Below, one piece after another: positions 54,901-64,000 of a stretch of DNA of 64,000 nucleotides. The notes under the pieces are model-generated. The model did no database searches, had not been told where the DNA came from, and saw nothing but the letters and a program-made list of their open reading frames with translations. The stretch spans positions 18,875,247-18,939,246 of the forward strand of contig CM055319.2 in NCBI GenBank assembly GCA_029255685.2. Reading direction: 5' to 3'. Source of the stretch: Silene conica (taxonomy: Eukaryota > Streptophyta > Magnoliopsida > Caryophyllales > Caryophyllaceae). Positions within the stretch are counted from its first letter, which is position 1, and every line of letters starts with the position of its first letter. The position numbers were made by a program, and so were the translations under genes.

Positions 54901-57900
54901 AATCTGTTTCTATTATTTCCATTGATTATAGTTTTTGTGTTTGTATGCGCCCTTTCAATTGCCAAATAATACTTTACTAGAATCTGTCAATTCTTTTGAA
55001 TACCAGGGCACACGTGATTTTGCCAAAGAGCAGATGGCTGTGCGGGAAAAGGCTTTTTCTATAATTACCGAAGTTTTCAAGAGGCATGGGGCAATGGCTT
55101 TAGATACTCCTGTTTTTGAATTGCGGGAGACTTTGATGGGAAAGTATGGAGAGGATTCAAAGTTAATATATGATTTGGCTGATCAGGTACCGTTACTTTT
55201 CTCTTGCTCTCTATCTATACCATTTTTCTAGGCTGTTTACTGTTTAATGGTTAATCAATGCTGTAGAGTGTAGACACCACCTGTTGTTTAGTCTATTGAT
55301 CTTTTGAGTTCTTGAAGTATATCATTATCCTAGTTGGTGCTTCTGATTCATTATTTAGCAAATATGACAAAATGTTAACCATTTCTGTTCTATAGCGTTT
55401 CTTCCAATTCTTTGGGATGGGATTCGTCAAGTTTAAGTTTTCTTTGTATTGTGTGCCTCAAATAACTTTCTTTTCTCCTGTGGGTAGGGTTATTGCATTG
55501 TAAATTTGACATGTTCCTAGCCGCTAGCCCGGTCGTCCCAAAAAACATGCATAATAGCCTTAAAATCGGCAATTTTCTGCTTTCCGAAACGCGTGAAATT
55601 TTTGGCGGGTATGCCTATAGCTTTTTTCAAATTTTTCTGACACTACTCGAAAATTACTTTAGGCCTCTAAATGTCTCTACTTCAAAGCATATGCCCTTTA
55701 TGTTATTCTCGAACCTTTTTATATTTTATATAGTGATTGCAGTGCGAATTTTTTGACCTTTTATTCTGAAGTTGGCCTAAAAACCGTGGATAAAATAACC
55801 TTTAGAATCAACATTTTTTAGCGTTTTTCTGTAACTGCCTTGTCAGTAGAGACATTATGCCTTAAAATGATTATCGAACCCTCTGAAATGACTTATAATG
55901 AAATATACAGCTTCTTTCTTCCACTTTTGGCACGGCTGGAAAACTACGCTTAAGAGTAGCTGTCTGTTTCAAACCCACATATGCCTCTTCTGCTACCATT
56001 TAACCCTGGTATAATTTTATATGGTATGGACTGTTTACGATACAAATTTTCAGACCTTCTATTCCCCCCCGGATGACCTAACCCTAAACCCCGCTTGTTT
56101 TGTGATCTTTCAAATCAGGTGAGTTTAAAATGACTTTAAAATGGGGTATATATATCGGGTGTTTTGAACCCTCTAAACTGACTTTTAAATGGGGTATATA
56201 TATTGTATTTCGTTTATTTCCGACATGACTGGAATGTACTCTTTAAGCCTCTAAATGTCTTTATTTCAAATAATATGCTTCTTTTGTTACTTCTGTAGAT
56301 TTTTATTTAGTATGTAGGGTTTTTCGTGTGAATTTCTAGACCTTTTATTTCAGAGCCTAGTCGACCCAAAAACTGTGGATAAAAGCCTTTTTAAAATCGG
56401 CATTTTTCAGCGTCCCGTTGAAAGCAGAGATATGTTTTGCCGAAACCTTCTCAATGAGGCGAGTATGCCTTTAAATGACTATTGAGTGTTTGAAATATTC
56501 TAAACCGACTTAGAATGGTGGATAACTGGATATATTATGTTTTGTGTAGGACCCAGAAAAGGATTATTAAGACCTCTAGATGTCTCTATTTCCAACCATA
56601 TCCCCCTTTGTTACTCCTGGACATTTTGATATGGTATGTAGTGTTTGTGGTGCGAATTTCGAAACTTTTTATTTGGAAACCTATCTAAATCAGCATTTAG
56701 GCAATCTTCTAAAAGCCATGAGATTCTTTGCCGAAACCTTGTCAATTGGCAAGTATGTCTTAAAATGACCATCGAGTGTTTTAAATTGTCTAAATGGTGA
56801 AGGTTATGCACACCATCTCGACATTAAAGCCTAGTAGTAGTATTATGATTTTGAGCGACAAACACGAATCATTGTTTGATATCCCATCTCTACGTGCTCT
56901 TATTTGCCCCTTTGGTTATATCTTTGTTATGCCTCTTCCTTTATCAAATTTAATCTTTTGTTACTAGGACATTGCCCTCAGTAAATGGGACCGAGTAGGA
57001 CACAATATATAATTTGAGTGTTACTACGCATCTTACAGGTTTTTTGTTCTAAGAAAATAAGCTCGAAGCACTCATAAATGAATGTGGCCTACCCTGTACA
57101 CATTGCGTTCTGTCATGTTATTCTGGACCTTCATGCTGCTTATTATGTTATCTCTGGGATGATGAACAATTTTGCAGGGCGGAGAGCTCTGCTCTTTGCG
57201 GTATGACTTGACTGTTCCATTTGCTCGGTATGTGGCGATGAATAGTCTTACATCATTCAAAAGATACCAAATTGCTAAAGTTTATAGGAGGGATAACCCG
57301 TCAAAGGGAAGATATCGGGAATTTTATCAATGTGATTTTGACATTGCTGGCCAATATGAGAAGATGGGGCCTGACTTCGAGGTGATCAAGATTTTGACAG
57401 AACTTCTTGATGAATTGAATATTGGTAACTATGAGGTATGTCTTTTGAACACATGTATTTTACTATTTTAATGATACCAAAGCCATTCGTATGATATCTT
57501 AAAATAATTGTATTAAAAGCTGATGCTGAAATAATTATTCCGCATATGCTAATGAAATACATGTGTTAATTTCTATCCATCTCATAAATCTCCCTTAATT
57601 TTCGGTGTCTTTTCAATTTTATGTTACATGAAACCACACAGATTGCATGTTTCCCTCCTATAATCTATCAAGAAATGTGTGATTCCTAAATTGTCTTATT
57701 CCTTGAAAATGTGGCCTCAGGTAAAACTGAACCATCGCAAGTTACTGGATGGTATGTTAGATATATGCGGTGTTCCTCCTGAAAAGTTTAGAACTATCTG
57801 CTCCAGTATTGATAAGCTAGACAAGCAATCATTTGACCAAGTAAAAAAGGAGATGGTGAGATTTCTTTTCATCCCCTTTTTAATTTTTCTTTTTACCCTT

Positions 57901-60395
57901 TGACTGATAAATTATTCCAACTTCTCCTGTTAATGTTATTCTTAGTTTGTTATCTTGTATCATGTTCCTTTTTTTATTCGTTTCCACTAGAGCTAAAACT
58001 TGTTAATGTAATAATGTTACTAGTATATGGCTTGGCTTTGAAATATCTTTGGAATCATGCAAAATGACTCGCTTAACAATATGCACTTCCTATATTGTGA
58101 TATACTGTAGAATTTACTGAAATTCTAGATCCACATGTAAATTTTTTTACACGCGTTATTCTTTAGTATTTAGTTGGGCGTTTGTAGGAAGACTTTTTTT
58201 GATTGGCTGGGCGTTTAATATACAGGTGGAAGAAAAGGGTTTAACTGCTGAAATAGCTGACAGGATTGGCAGTTTTGTTAAAGACAGAGGATCTCCTCTT
58301 GAACTATTAGCAAAGCTCAAACAAGAAGGCAGTGAATTCTTAAAACATGAAGGATCTGCACTTGCACTTAGTGAGTTGGAGACACTATTCAATGCTCTTG
58401 CAAAGGCAAAGGGCATAGACAACGTAGTTTTTGACTTGAGTCTAGCAAGAGGTCTTGATTATTATACTGGGGTGATTTATGAAGCTGTCTTTAAAGGAAC
58501 CACACAGGTGACAGTGAACTTTTTGTTTTTGCATCTAAGTTACCGTCTTTCTTATTACTCCTTATGTTCTGTTCATGGTTATGTAACACCATATTACCTT
58601 TCATCCATTAATGTTTTGTCGAAATCAAGTGATGGTATATACTGTTTTCTGCTCCTAAAGCTCATGAATATAGGCACACCGCACACCTCAGTCTGTTCCT
58701 TTTTGAGCCAATATGCCAATCTGTTAATAAGGCTCCGTAGAGGGTTTTTCTTTAATTGGAATACACACGGCTGGGAGGAAGCTCTTACATCTTGAGCTAT
58801 GAAATTCCCCAGGGGATGTACCCATGTGTATTCAAACCGACCAGCCAACAACTTTACCGAAATAAGAATCAAAAGAAGAATCTACTAAGGCCATTTATTA
58901 TATAATCAGTAGTATCCTGAAGTGGAAAGCTTTTTGGACATTTATGATCATTGTTGCTTTTGTGTGACTGCAATGTGCTATTGTTCAAATTAGCCTTTGT
59001 TTCCCATTCCTCATTAGGAGAAAGGGAAAGGGGTTATGAATGTAACTTCTATCTTACAGAAAACTATAAAGCAAAAACACCGCGCACTTTCTCAGTTCTC
59101 GTTCATGAATTTATTCCAGACTCTTTCACACTAAGTAAATGATTAACTCAAATCTGTTGCAGGTTGGTTCAATTGCTGCAGGAGGGCGCTATGACAATCT
59201 CATTGGGATGTTTGGATCTAAACAAGTTCCTGCGGTTGGTGTCAGCCTGGGAATTGAGCGTGTATTTGCTATAATGGAACAAAATCAAAAAGACCAAAAT
59301 CAGGTGAATATGAAGAATGATAGTTGGTTCCTGTTTAGTTGACACATCATGTGCTATATTCAGGTTGTAGGTGAAAAGGTGAATGCTAGTTTGCCTGTGT
59401 CATCCATGATATGGGTGTGGCTATGTCACAGAAATATTTATTCTGTTCAGTTCTTTGCTTTCATCTTTCCATATATTATGCAGTTATGTGATTTTTCAAG
59501 TGTTCATGTCTATCAGTTGCTCTATTAATACAGGTCATTGACAGTAGAAATTTGTCGTAAAGACGGACTCCCATTTTTTTTTGGGACTCTCTTTTACTTG
59601 TTCGAAAGAGTACTCGTATGCTTCCCCCTTCTTTGGGTTAGCAGCAATTCTTGTTTCAGACGGTCTTAATTTCAGACGTCTCACAATCCCCTCGTCATTT
59701 TAACATTATTTAAATCGATTGTGAGTAACTGAGTACGGTCTGAAATTAAAACCGTCTGAAACAAGAATTTGCGTTTGGTTATAAGATATTGAGGTTCCTC
59801 CAATCTATTGTCATTTAACGTTCCAAACTTCTTGAAATATGTTAATTGTAATCCTCCCTACCCTTATTTGAAACAATTCTCTGAGAATCTGGGACAATGG
59901 GGTTCAGTGATGTAAACTCGAACTCCTAAATTAAATTCAGTTCAGGCTCTTTGTGGAAGGATACTTAGCCCAGATTTCTTGGTTGCTTTTTTTTTCTTAG
60001 TCAGTTCCGTGGTATTATGTAACTTAAAAGATTTCAATCATCCAACTGACAACTGACAACTGACAAGGATACCAATGTAACGTGTGCAGGTGATTCGAGC
60101 TAATGAAACTGAGGTATTGGTTGGTGTAATGGGGGACGATTTAACCCTGGCGGCAGAACTGGTAAGTGAGCTATGGAGCGCCAAAATAAAAGCAGAATAC
60201 ACAATTGTTAAAAAGGTTGTGAAGATATTTGAGCGTGCCGAAGCATCAGGAATTCCCTTAGCAGTGATGGTCGGTGACCGGGAACTGAATGCCGGGATTG
60301 TCAAAGTAAGAGATGTAAAAACCAAGTTGGAGGTCTCCATCCCTAGAGATACAATGGTCCAAGAGCTTCAGAACCGCTTAAGAAACTCGTCCTGA
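51943..60395 (+). CDS. HISRS: Cytosolic histidyl-tRNA synthetase, copy B, eight exons
   Basis: Exons: 51943-52899, 52972-53277, 55007-55186, 57178-57435, 57721-57855, 58226-58507, 59163-59303 and 60090-60395. All splice borders and the 854-residue protein are the same as copy A, and every exon translation I compared is identical. About 4 kb of the copy A upstream region is included, so the copy could be expressed. It is oriented opposite to the candidate Helitron that contains it. It may give a doubled dose of HisRS, or be so recent that decay has not begun. The family motifs ([31 protein letters not shown]) are intact. Confidence 0.92.
54205..54618. mobile_element. Stowaway-like MITE in HisRS intron 2, copy B
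   Basis: Equivalent of 29269-29684. A TG deletion (CCAGTGGGAGG against CCAGTGTGGGAGG) distinguishes the two copies. Confidence 0.8.
55524..56794. repeat. Degenerate tandem units in HisRS intron 3, copy B
   Basis: Equivalent of 30590-31860, with no differences noticed. Confidence 0.6.
59646..59769. repeat. Foldback MITE in HisRS intron 7, copy B
   Basis: Equivalent of 34712-34835 with the same inverted ends. Confidence 0.8.
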
Positions 60396-61357
60396 AACAT
60401 TTCTTGGGAACTGTTGGCAGAAGCCGAAACACAGACCCCTATTCAGACTGACTCCTCCAACCGGGATCACATTAACTAGAAATTGTCATATTTGATATAT
60501 TGTTCATTTCTCGTTATTTTCATTGTTTCTCCCTAAGCTGTATACTCAGAGGCCTAAATGGGTTAAAAAGGGATGGAACGTTACTTAAATCTGTCGAAAC
60601 TGTTCAATTTTGGATAATTTTTTTGTTACACAACAATGACCAAGTGCAGTTCTTTTTACACGGATAAATGCAATTTCTTGTTATTCATGGTGGATTCTTT
60701 GAAACATGTGAATTATGTACTTGAGCTGTTCAAATCTGTAAGGGCAGTCACTTGTTTATGTACACAGGCGCAGATCTCAACATCTTGGGGAGTGATTAGT
60801 ATATTTTCCATGTTGATTTCAAATCTCTCCTCAATAGTCTTGTACGAGATGAAATTGTCGTAAACTCGGGTGGATTTCATGTGATTACATAATCAGCATG
60901 TGAATTGAGCCTACATGGGGATGATAGACATTGTGATCGAGGCCATTTGTGATCATAATGAACGGCCTGTCCGCTACTATACATGAGATTTGCAACGATA
61001 TACGTCATCCTGTTTGTATCAGTTTGAAAAAAGTTGTCTGGTTTGTATCAACAGTTGCGCTGTATGTAAATCTACTTTTGAGATGAGAATTTAAAATGCA
61101 GAGACTATGACAATAATCTGGAATACAAATGAATGTACATGTGAGAATGAACTTGAAACATAAATAGCAGATATTTTACTAAATTATAAGGAAAGGATGA
61201 GTACAGTAATACTACAGCTCAAAAATAGAAAACTCCCGGAAGACCTCACCCACCAAAATTTCCCGGAGTTCTGTGACCTATTAACACTATTTACTATTAT
61301 ATCTCGGAACAGCATCAGAATTCCCAAAACCCCGAAAAATACGCTTATCAGAAACAC
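60396..61357. other. HisRS downstream sequence, copy B, with truncated small ORF
   Basis: Equivalent of 35462-36423. The small membrane-protein frame of copy A loses its N-terminal part at the right edge here. Confidence 0.5.
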
Positions 61358-61366
61358 TTTTATAGA

Positions 61367-62476
61367 TGTGCACTGTTACTGGTCTTGATAGATTATCTTG
61401 ATAGATTAGAGAATGGGCCTAGTAAGATCTCATATTAGGTGGTGAGATTGGGTTACCGAAATTTAGACCCGTCTCACTTTTCATTACTGTTTAGGTTCGC
61501 ATGACTATTTATTCATTGTTTGCCATAGGGTTTGTTTTCATCTCCGTCACGTAGTCGGAAATTGCATTTACATTGCTTTACTGATTTTTTCCCTTGTTAT
61601 ACCAGTCATGCCAGTCCCTATTTTACCCAAGTAAGGTGCTTCGTTTTGTTTTTACTCCTGCGCGACTTTGCTTCATTTACTAAATCTTTTGAAATTAAGA
61701 TTTGGAGGTATTGGAAATTAAAATTAAGTCCGTTCACCATTTTGATCCGTCACCTCTTCCTTCTCCTGGAATACGTTGATTGAAATTTCATTTTCACTAG
61801 CATTCTTTGGTTCTACTTGCAATCTTGACAGTATGCTCCACATTTCCACCATACCCTGCTTGCCTGTTTCTTCTGCCCCTTTGGTATACATTGATTTAAA
61901 TTTTATATCCATGTTGAAAGATTCTATGCTTTCTACATGCAATCTTGACGGTTTATATTGATTATTAATGATTTACAAGATCATGGTGAAGGGGGTGATC
62001 TGAGATGCCACCATTTGAAATCTGTAATATAATTTCACGCGACCAACACAACTATATCTTTTGAGTAATTCATTAATGATATGGTGGCATGGTGCCACCG
62101 ATTCATACACGCATACATTATCTAGATCTGCAAACTTGAGACATTTTAAATACACGTGAGAGGGTTCCTGATAGCACTTTTGTTCTCCTTCAATTATTTT
62201 ATATTGTCAACGTGATATTTTTTGGCTAACCTATTGTATAGATTAGCATCATCATTGAAAAACAAGTTATCATAAACGGTATAACACTAATTGTACCATT
62301 TATAGTTAATTTGAAGCGTTACTATAAATGCTCCGTATATCGGACTTATCATTGAAGATCAACTCATCAGCAATAGCCTGAAATTTATTGTCCAAAAATG
62401 CAAAGAATTAGCGCATGAGAATCATTGGATCACTAAAATTCAACACATCTACATGCAAGCTAACGAACAGCTAATC
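61367..62476. other. Unassigned sequence right of copy B
   Basis: Short frames occur on both strands (for example 61532-61783 plus and 61942-61724 minus), but none has a recognisable motif. GCAATCTTGAC(A/G)GT recurs at about 61821 and 61939. No gene call is supported. Confidence 0.4.
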
Positions 62477-63017
62477 TGTAAAACCCCTCGCGAAAGCGGA
62501 AATATAAACATACAAAAGTACCAAAAATGCAGCGGAATTAAAACTTTTTAAAAGATAAACAACATGCGAGAAGTCTTAAATTGAAAACTGGAAACAGATC
62601 TGATATAAACAACAATAGATAAGTAGCAGTCCTAAGTATCAAACCGAAAGATAAATACAAGCCTGGGATGGAACATCCCTACAGGCACCAAAACAGAGTA
62701 TCAAAAGTCTAACAGTCTAGCTAACGATAGGGTATAAGTCATATGATGATGGATCATCACTCGCTAGCCCTCCTGTGATCCCATCTCCAACCAGCATGTA
62801 CCTACATACATGAAAACATGTACGCCACAATCAGTAGGGAGTGACTAGAGTTCTCCTAGCCACCTTTTGTGACAACACGTAACATATAAAACAATACAGA
62901 ATACTCCAACATATAACAACATGTGAAGCATAAACAACTCATCATCTGATCTCTTACAATCATGCGATTACCATGCACGGCTCTCAACCAACTTCATAAA
63001 CAAATAGGAAGGAGAGC

Positions 63018-63048
63018 CGGTTTCCCTACTGGTTACCCAGTCGGGGGG
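63018..63048. repeat. Hairpin motif, first copy
   Basis: GAGAGCCGGTTTCCCT then ACTGG-TTAC-CCAGT then CGGGGGGTCT. The inner stem ACTGG/CCAGT (63028-63032 with 63037-63041) is perfect and CCC/GGG extends it past one mismatch. A related copy is at 63878-63910. Confidence 0.7.
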
Positions 63049-63127
63049 TCTTTCAATCCAACTATTTATGAAACTGAACTAAGAGTCATCCAATGCCTTG
63101 GATGATTAAACCATAACTCAATTAAAC

Positions 63128-63315
63128 ATCATTTACTCATCATGCATATCTGACACTGTACCATCATCAAGGCAAGCAGATAAAACATCCATAACTCATC
63201 ATGCATATCTGACACTGTACCATCATCTAGGCAATCAAGCAGATAAACATCCATAACTCATCATGCATATCTGACACTGTACCATCATCTAGGCAAGCAG
63301 ATAAACATCCATAAC
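63128..63315. repeat. Tandem repeat of 58-62 bp, three copies
   Basis: ACTCATCATGCATATCTGAC followed by ACTGTACCATCATC(T/A)AGGCAA, AGCAGATAAA and CATCCATAA occurs three times. Copies differ by small indels (for example AGGCAATCAAGCAG against AGGCAAGCAG). Confidence 0.9.
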
Positions 63316-63324
63316 ACTAGCAAC

Positions 63325-63760
63325 GGGTCCAGAGGTGAACTTAACACATATCCCATTACTACACTATGTCGGGTCCAGAGGTGAACTTAACACATATCCC
63401 AACATCCAATCAAGTAAAGGGTCCAGAGGTGAACTCAACACATATCCCTAATCATCCAAAAGCAAAGGGTCCAGAGGTGAGCTTAACACATATCCCAATG
63501 CTACAAACATGTATTGGGTCCAGAGGTGAGCTTAACACATATCCCAATACGCAGTCGCCGCACAACGGGTCCAGAGGTGAACTTAACACATATCCCGTGT
63601 ACGACAACCGATCACGTGTCAGGTCCAGAGGTGAGCTTAACACATATCCTGACACGCCCAAGCAAAACACGTAACGGGTCAAGAGGTGAGCTTAACACAT
63701 ATCCCGTCACGCGACATATAAACACGTAGTGGGTCCAGAGGTGAGCTGAACACATATCCC
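63325..63760. repeat. Nine 30-bp repeats with hairpin-forming, covarying flanks
   Basis: Nine units begin GGGTCCAGAGGTGA (one AGG, one GGGTCAAG) and end ACACATATCCC. They are at 63325-63354, 63371-63400, 63419-63448, 63467-63496, 63516-63545, 63567-63596, 63621-63650, 63676-63705 and 63731-63760. The distance between starts grows steadily: 46, 48, 48, 49, 51, 54, 55, 55. The GGG and CCC ends pair, and the adjoining variable bases pair too in most units, for example CGTAGT/ACTACG in unit 9 and CGTGTC/GACACG in unit 7. Apparent open frames through this array are repeat artefacts. Confidence 0.92.
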
Positions 63761-63877
63761 ACTACGCGACAACCATAGTAACCACTAACATCCAAAGGTA
63801 GAAACTAACCTATAGTTCTAACTTCTTAAACCTCTAATCAACACTTAACTGGTCCCGGGAATTAAGACGAGGGAGAG

Positions 63878-63910
63878 CCGGTTTCCCTTTCGGTTACCCG
63901 ACCGGGGGGT
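63878..63910. repeat. Hairpin motif, second copy
   Basis: GAGAGCCGGTTTCCC then TTCGG-TTAC-CCGAC then CGGGGGGTCT. Compared with the copy at 63018, two inner base pairs change on both sides (T-A to C-G and C-G to T-A), keeping the stem. Confidence 0.7.
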
Positions 63911-64000
63911 CTCTATCCTCACTCCATTCCCGAACCCAAATATAGTGTTGCCCGTACACCGGGGACCTCAAATATATATCATGGGTATACAAAACGAGTT

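Larger units (their letters stand above)
47878..61357. repeat. Copy B of the 13.5-kb direct duplication carrying HisRS
   Basis: It matches 22947-36423 in the same orientation. About 18-20 single-base differences and several homopolymer indels were seen in the first 3.1 kb. Only a 2-base deletion (about 54396) and one substitution (about 59634) were noticed in the remaining 10 kb. HisRS exons are identical at the protein level. Confidence 0.95.
47835..61366 (-). mobile_element. Candidate Helitron carrying a complete HisRS gene
   Basis: At the left edge, read on the minus strand, there is a perfect 8-bp hairpin CCCGTACA/TGTACGGG (47866-47859 with 47853-47846, loop of five), seven bases, then CTAG (47838-47835) followed by T. 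This is the Helitron 3' terminus. At the right edge the minus strand reads A then TCTATAAAA (61366 downward), a TC start after A. The pair therefore sits between A and T, the Helitron insertion rule. Between the ends lies the 13.5-kb copy B. No Rep/helicase is present, so it would be non-autonomous. The 3' end is strong; the 5' end rests on a very short motif. Confidence 0.5.
62477..64000. mobile_element. Probable LTR of a Ty3/gypsy retrotransposon, left part
   Basis: TGTAAAACCCCTCGCG at 62477 resembles the start of chromovirus (Del/Tekay) LTRs. It is followed by CAGTAGGGAGTGACTAGAG and internal tandem repeats that are common in such LTRs. No coding domain appears before the window ends, so the rest is not visible. 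The family and the left edge are inferences. Confidence 0.4.

Noticed and set aside
63366..63729. Repeat-rich open frames of 71-102 codons
   Set aside because: They are translations of the tandem hairpin array in several frames and have no independent support.
63325..63760. CRISPR-like array (30-base repeats with 16-25-base spacers)
   Set aside because: The setting is a plant nuclear genome with no cas genes. Spacers grow in length steadily and their ends pair across the repeat, so they are not independent spacers.
1..64000. tRNA or rRNA genes
   Set aside because: No cloverleaf-type A/B boxes or rRNA blocks were recognised on either strand by eye; a tRNAscan-SE run would settle it.

Overview
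The window looks like nuclear DNA of a eudicot plant. Genes have GT-AG introns with T-rich acceptors, an AT-rich background and plant transposon families (Athila-type Ty3, L1-type LINE, CACTA, Helitron, Stowaway, Tourist, MULE). The species cannot be named from the sequence. A Caryophyllales source is only a weak guess from the TACTCCGTA-rich MITE context. Nothing bacterial, organellar or viral was seen.

Layout: (1) 1-6675, minus strand: decayed Athila-like Ty3 retroelement with an open gag-protease frame and a broken pol; its 3' side carries GC-rich 40-bp repeats. (2) 7090-11312, plus: gene for a PARTING DANCERS-like protein (ERCC1-related, meiotic crossover factor), preceded by a 179-bp tandem repeat. 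(3) 11709-17240, minus: dead L1-type LINE. (4) 17773-19189: solo LTR with a perfect 5-bp target duplication, next to a nonsense-mutated C-terminal exon of an RNA-dependent RNA polymerase. (5) 19190-22946: MITEs, inverted repeats and a mobile-domain protein relic. (6) 22947-36423: copy A of a 13.5-kb segment with a complete eight-exon histidyl-tRNA synthetase gene. (7) 37173-39790, minus: NMD3, with an intronless coding region, a 5'UTR intron and a telo-box/site II promoter. (8) 40600-40974: MULE-type MITE. (9) 41452-45062: non-autonomous CACTA element with perfect ends and a GTG duplication, carrying pieces of a TPK potassium channel, a KIN-14 kinesin and at least one unidentified protein. (10) 45069-47834: GH9 endoglucanase C-terminal fragment fused to a partial copy of the NMD3 promoter, 5'UTR and zinc-finger start. 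(11) 47835-61366: copy B of the HisRS segment. Its left edge is a Helitron 3' terminus (hairpin plus CTAG) and its right edge a TC start, both on the minus strand and set between A and T. (12) 61367-62476: unassigned. (13) 62477-64000: probable start of an LTR, holding nine 30-bp repeats whose flanks form hairpins with compensating stem changes.

The working genes are housekeeping or meiotic: two apparently intact HisRS copies (cytosolic translation), NMD3 (60S subunit export) and the PTD-like gene (crossover formation). Most of the rest is transposon or rearranged gene debris. The main points of interest are the possible Helitron capture of a whole HisRS gene, the multi-gene CACTA, the NMD3/GH9 chimera and the covarying hairpin array. 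All sequence comparisons were done by eye.
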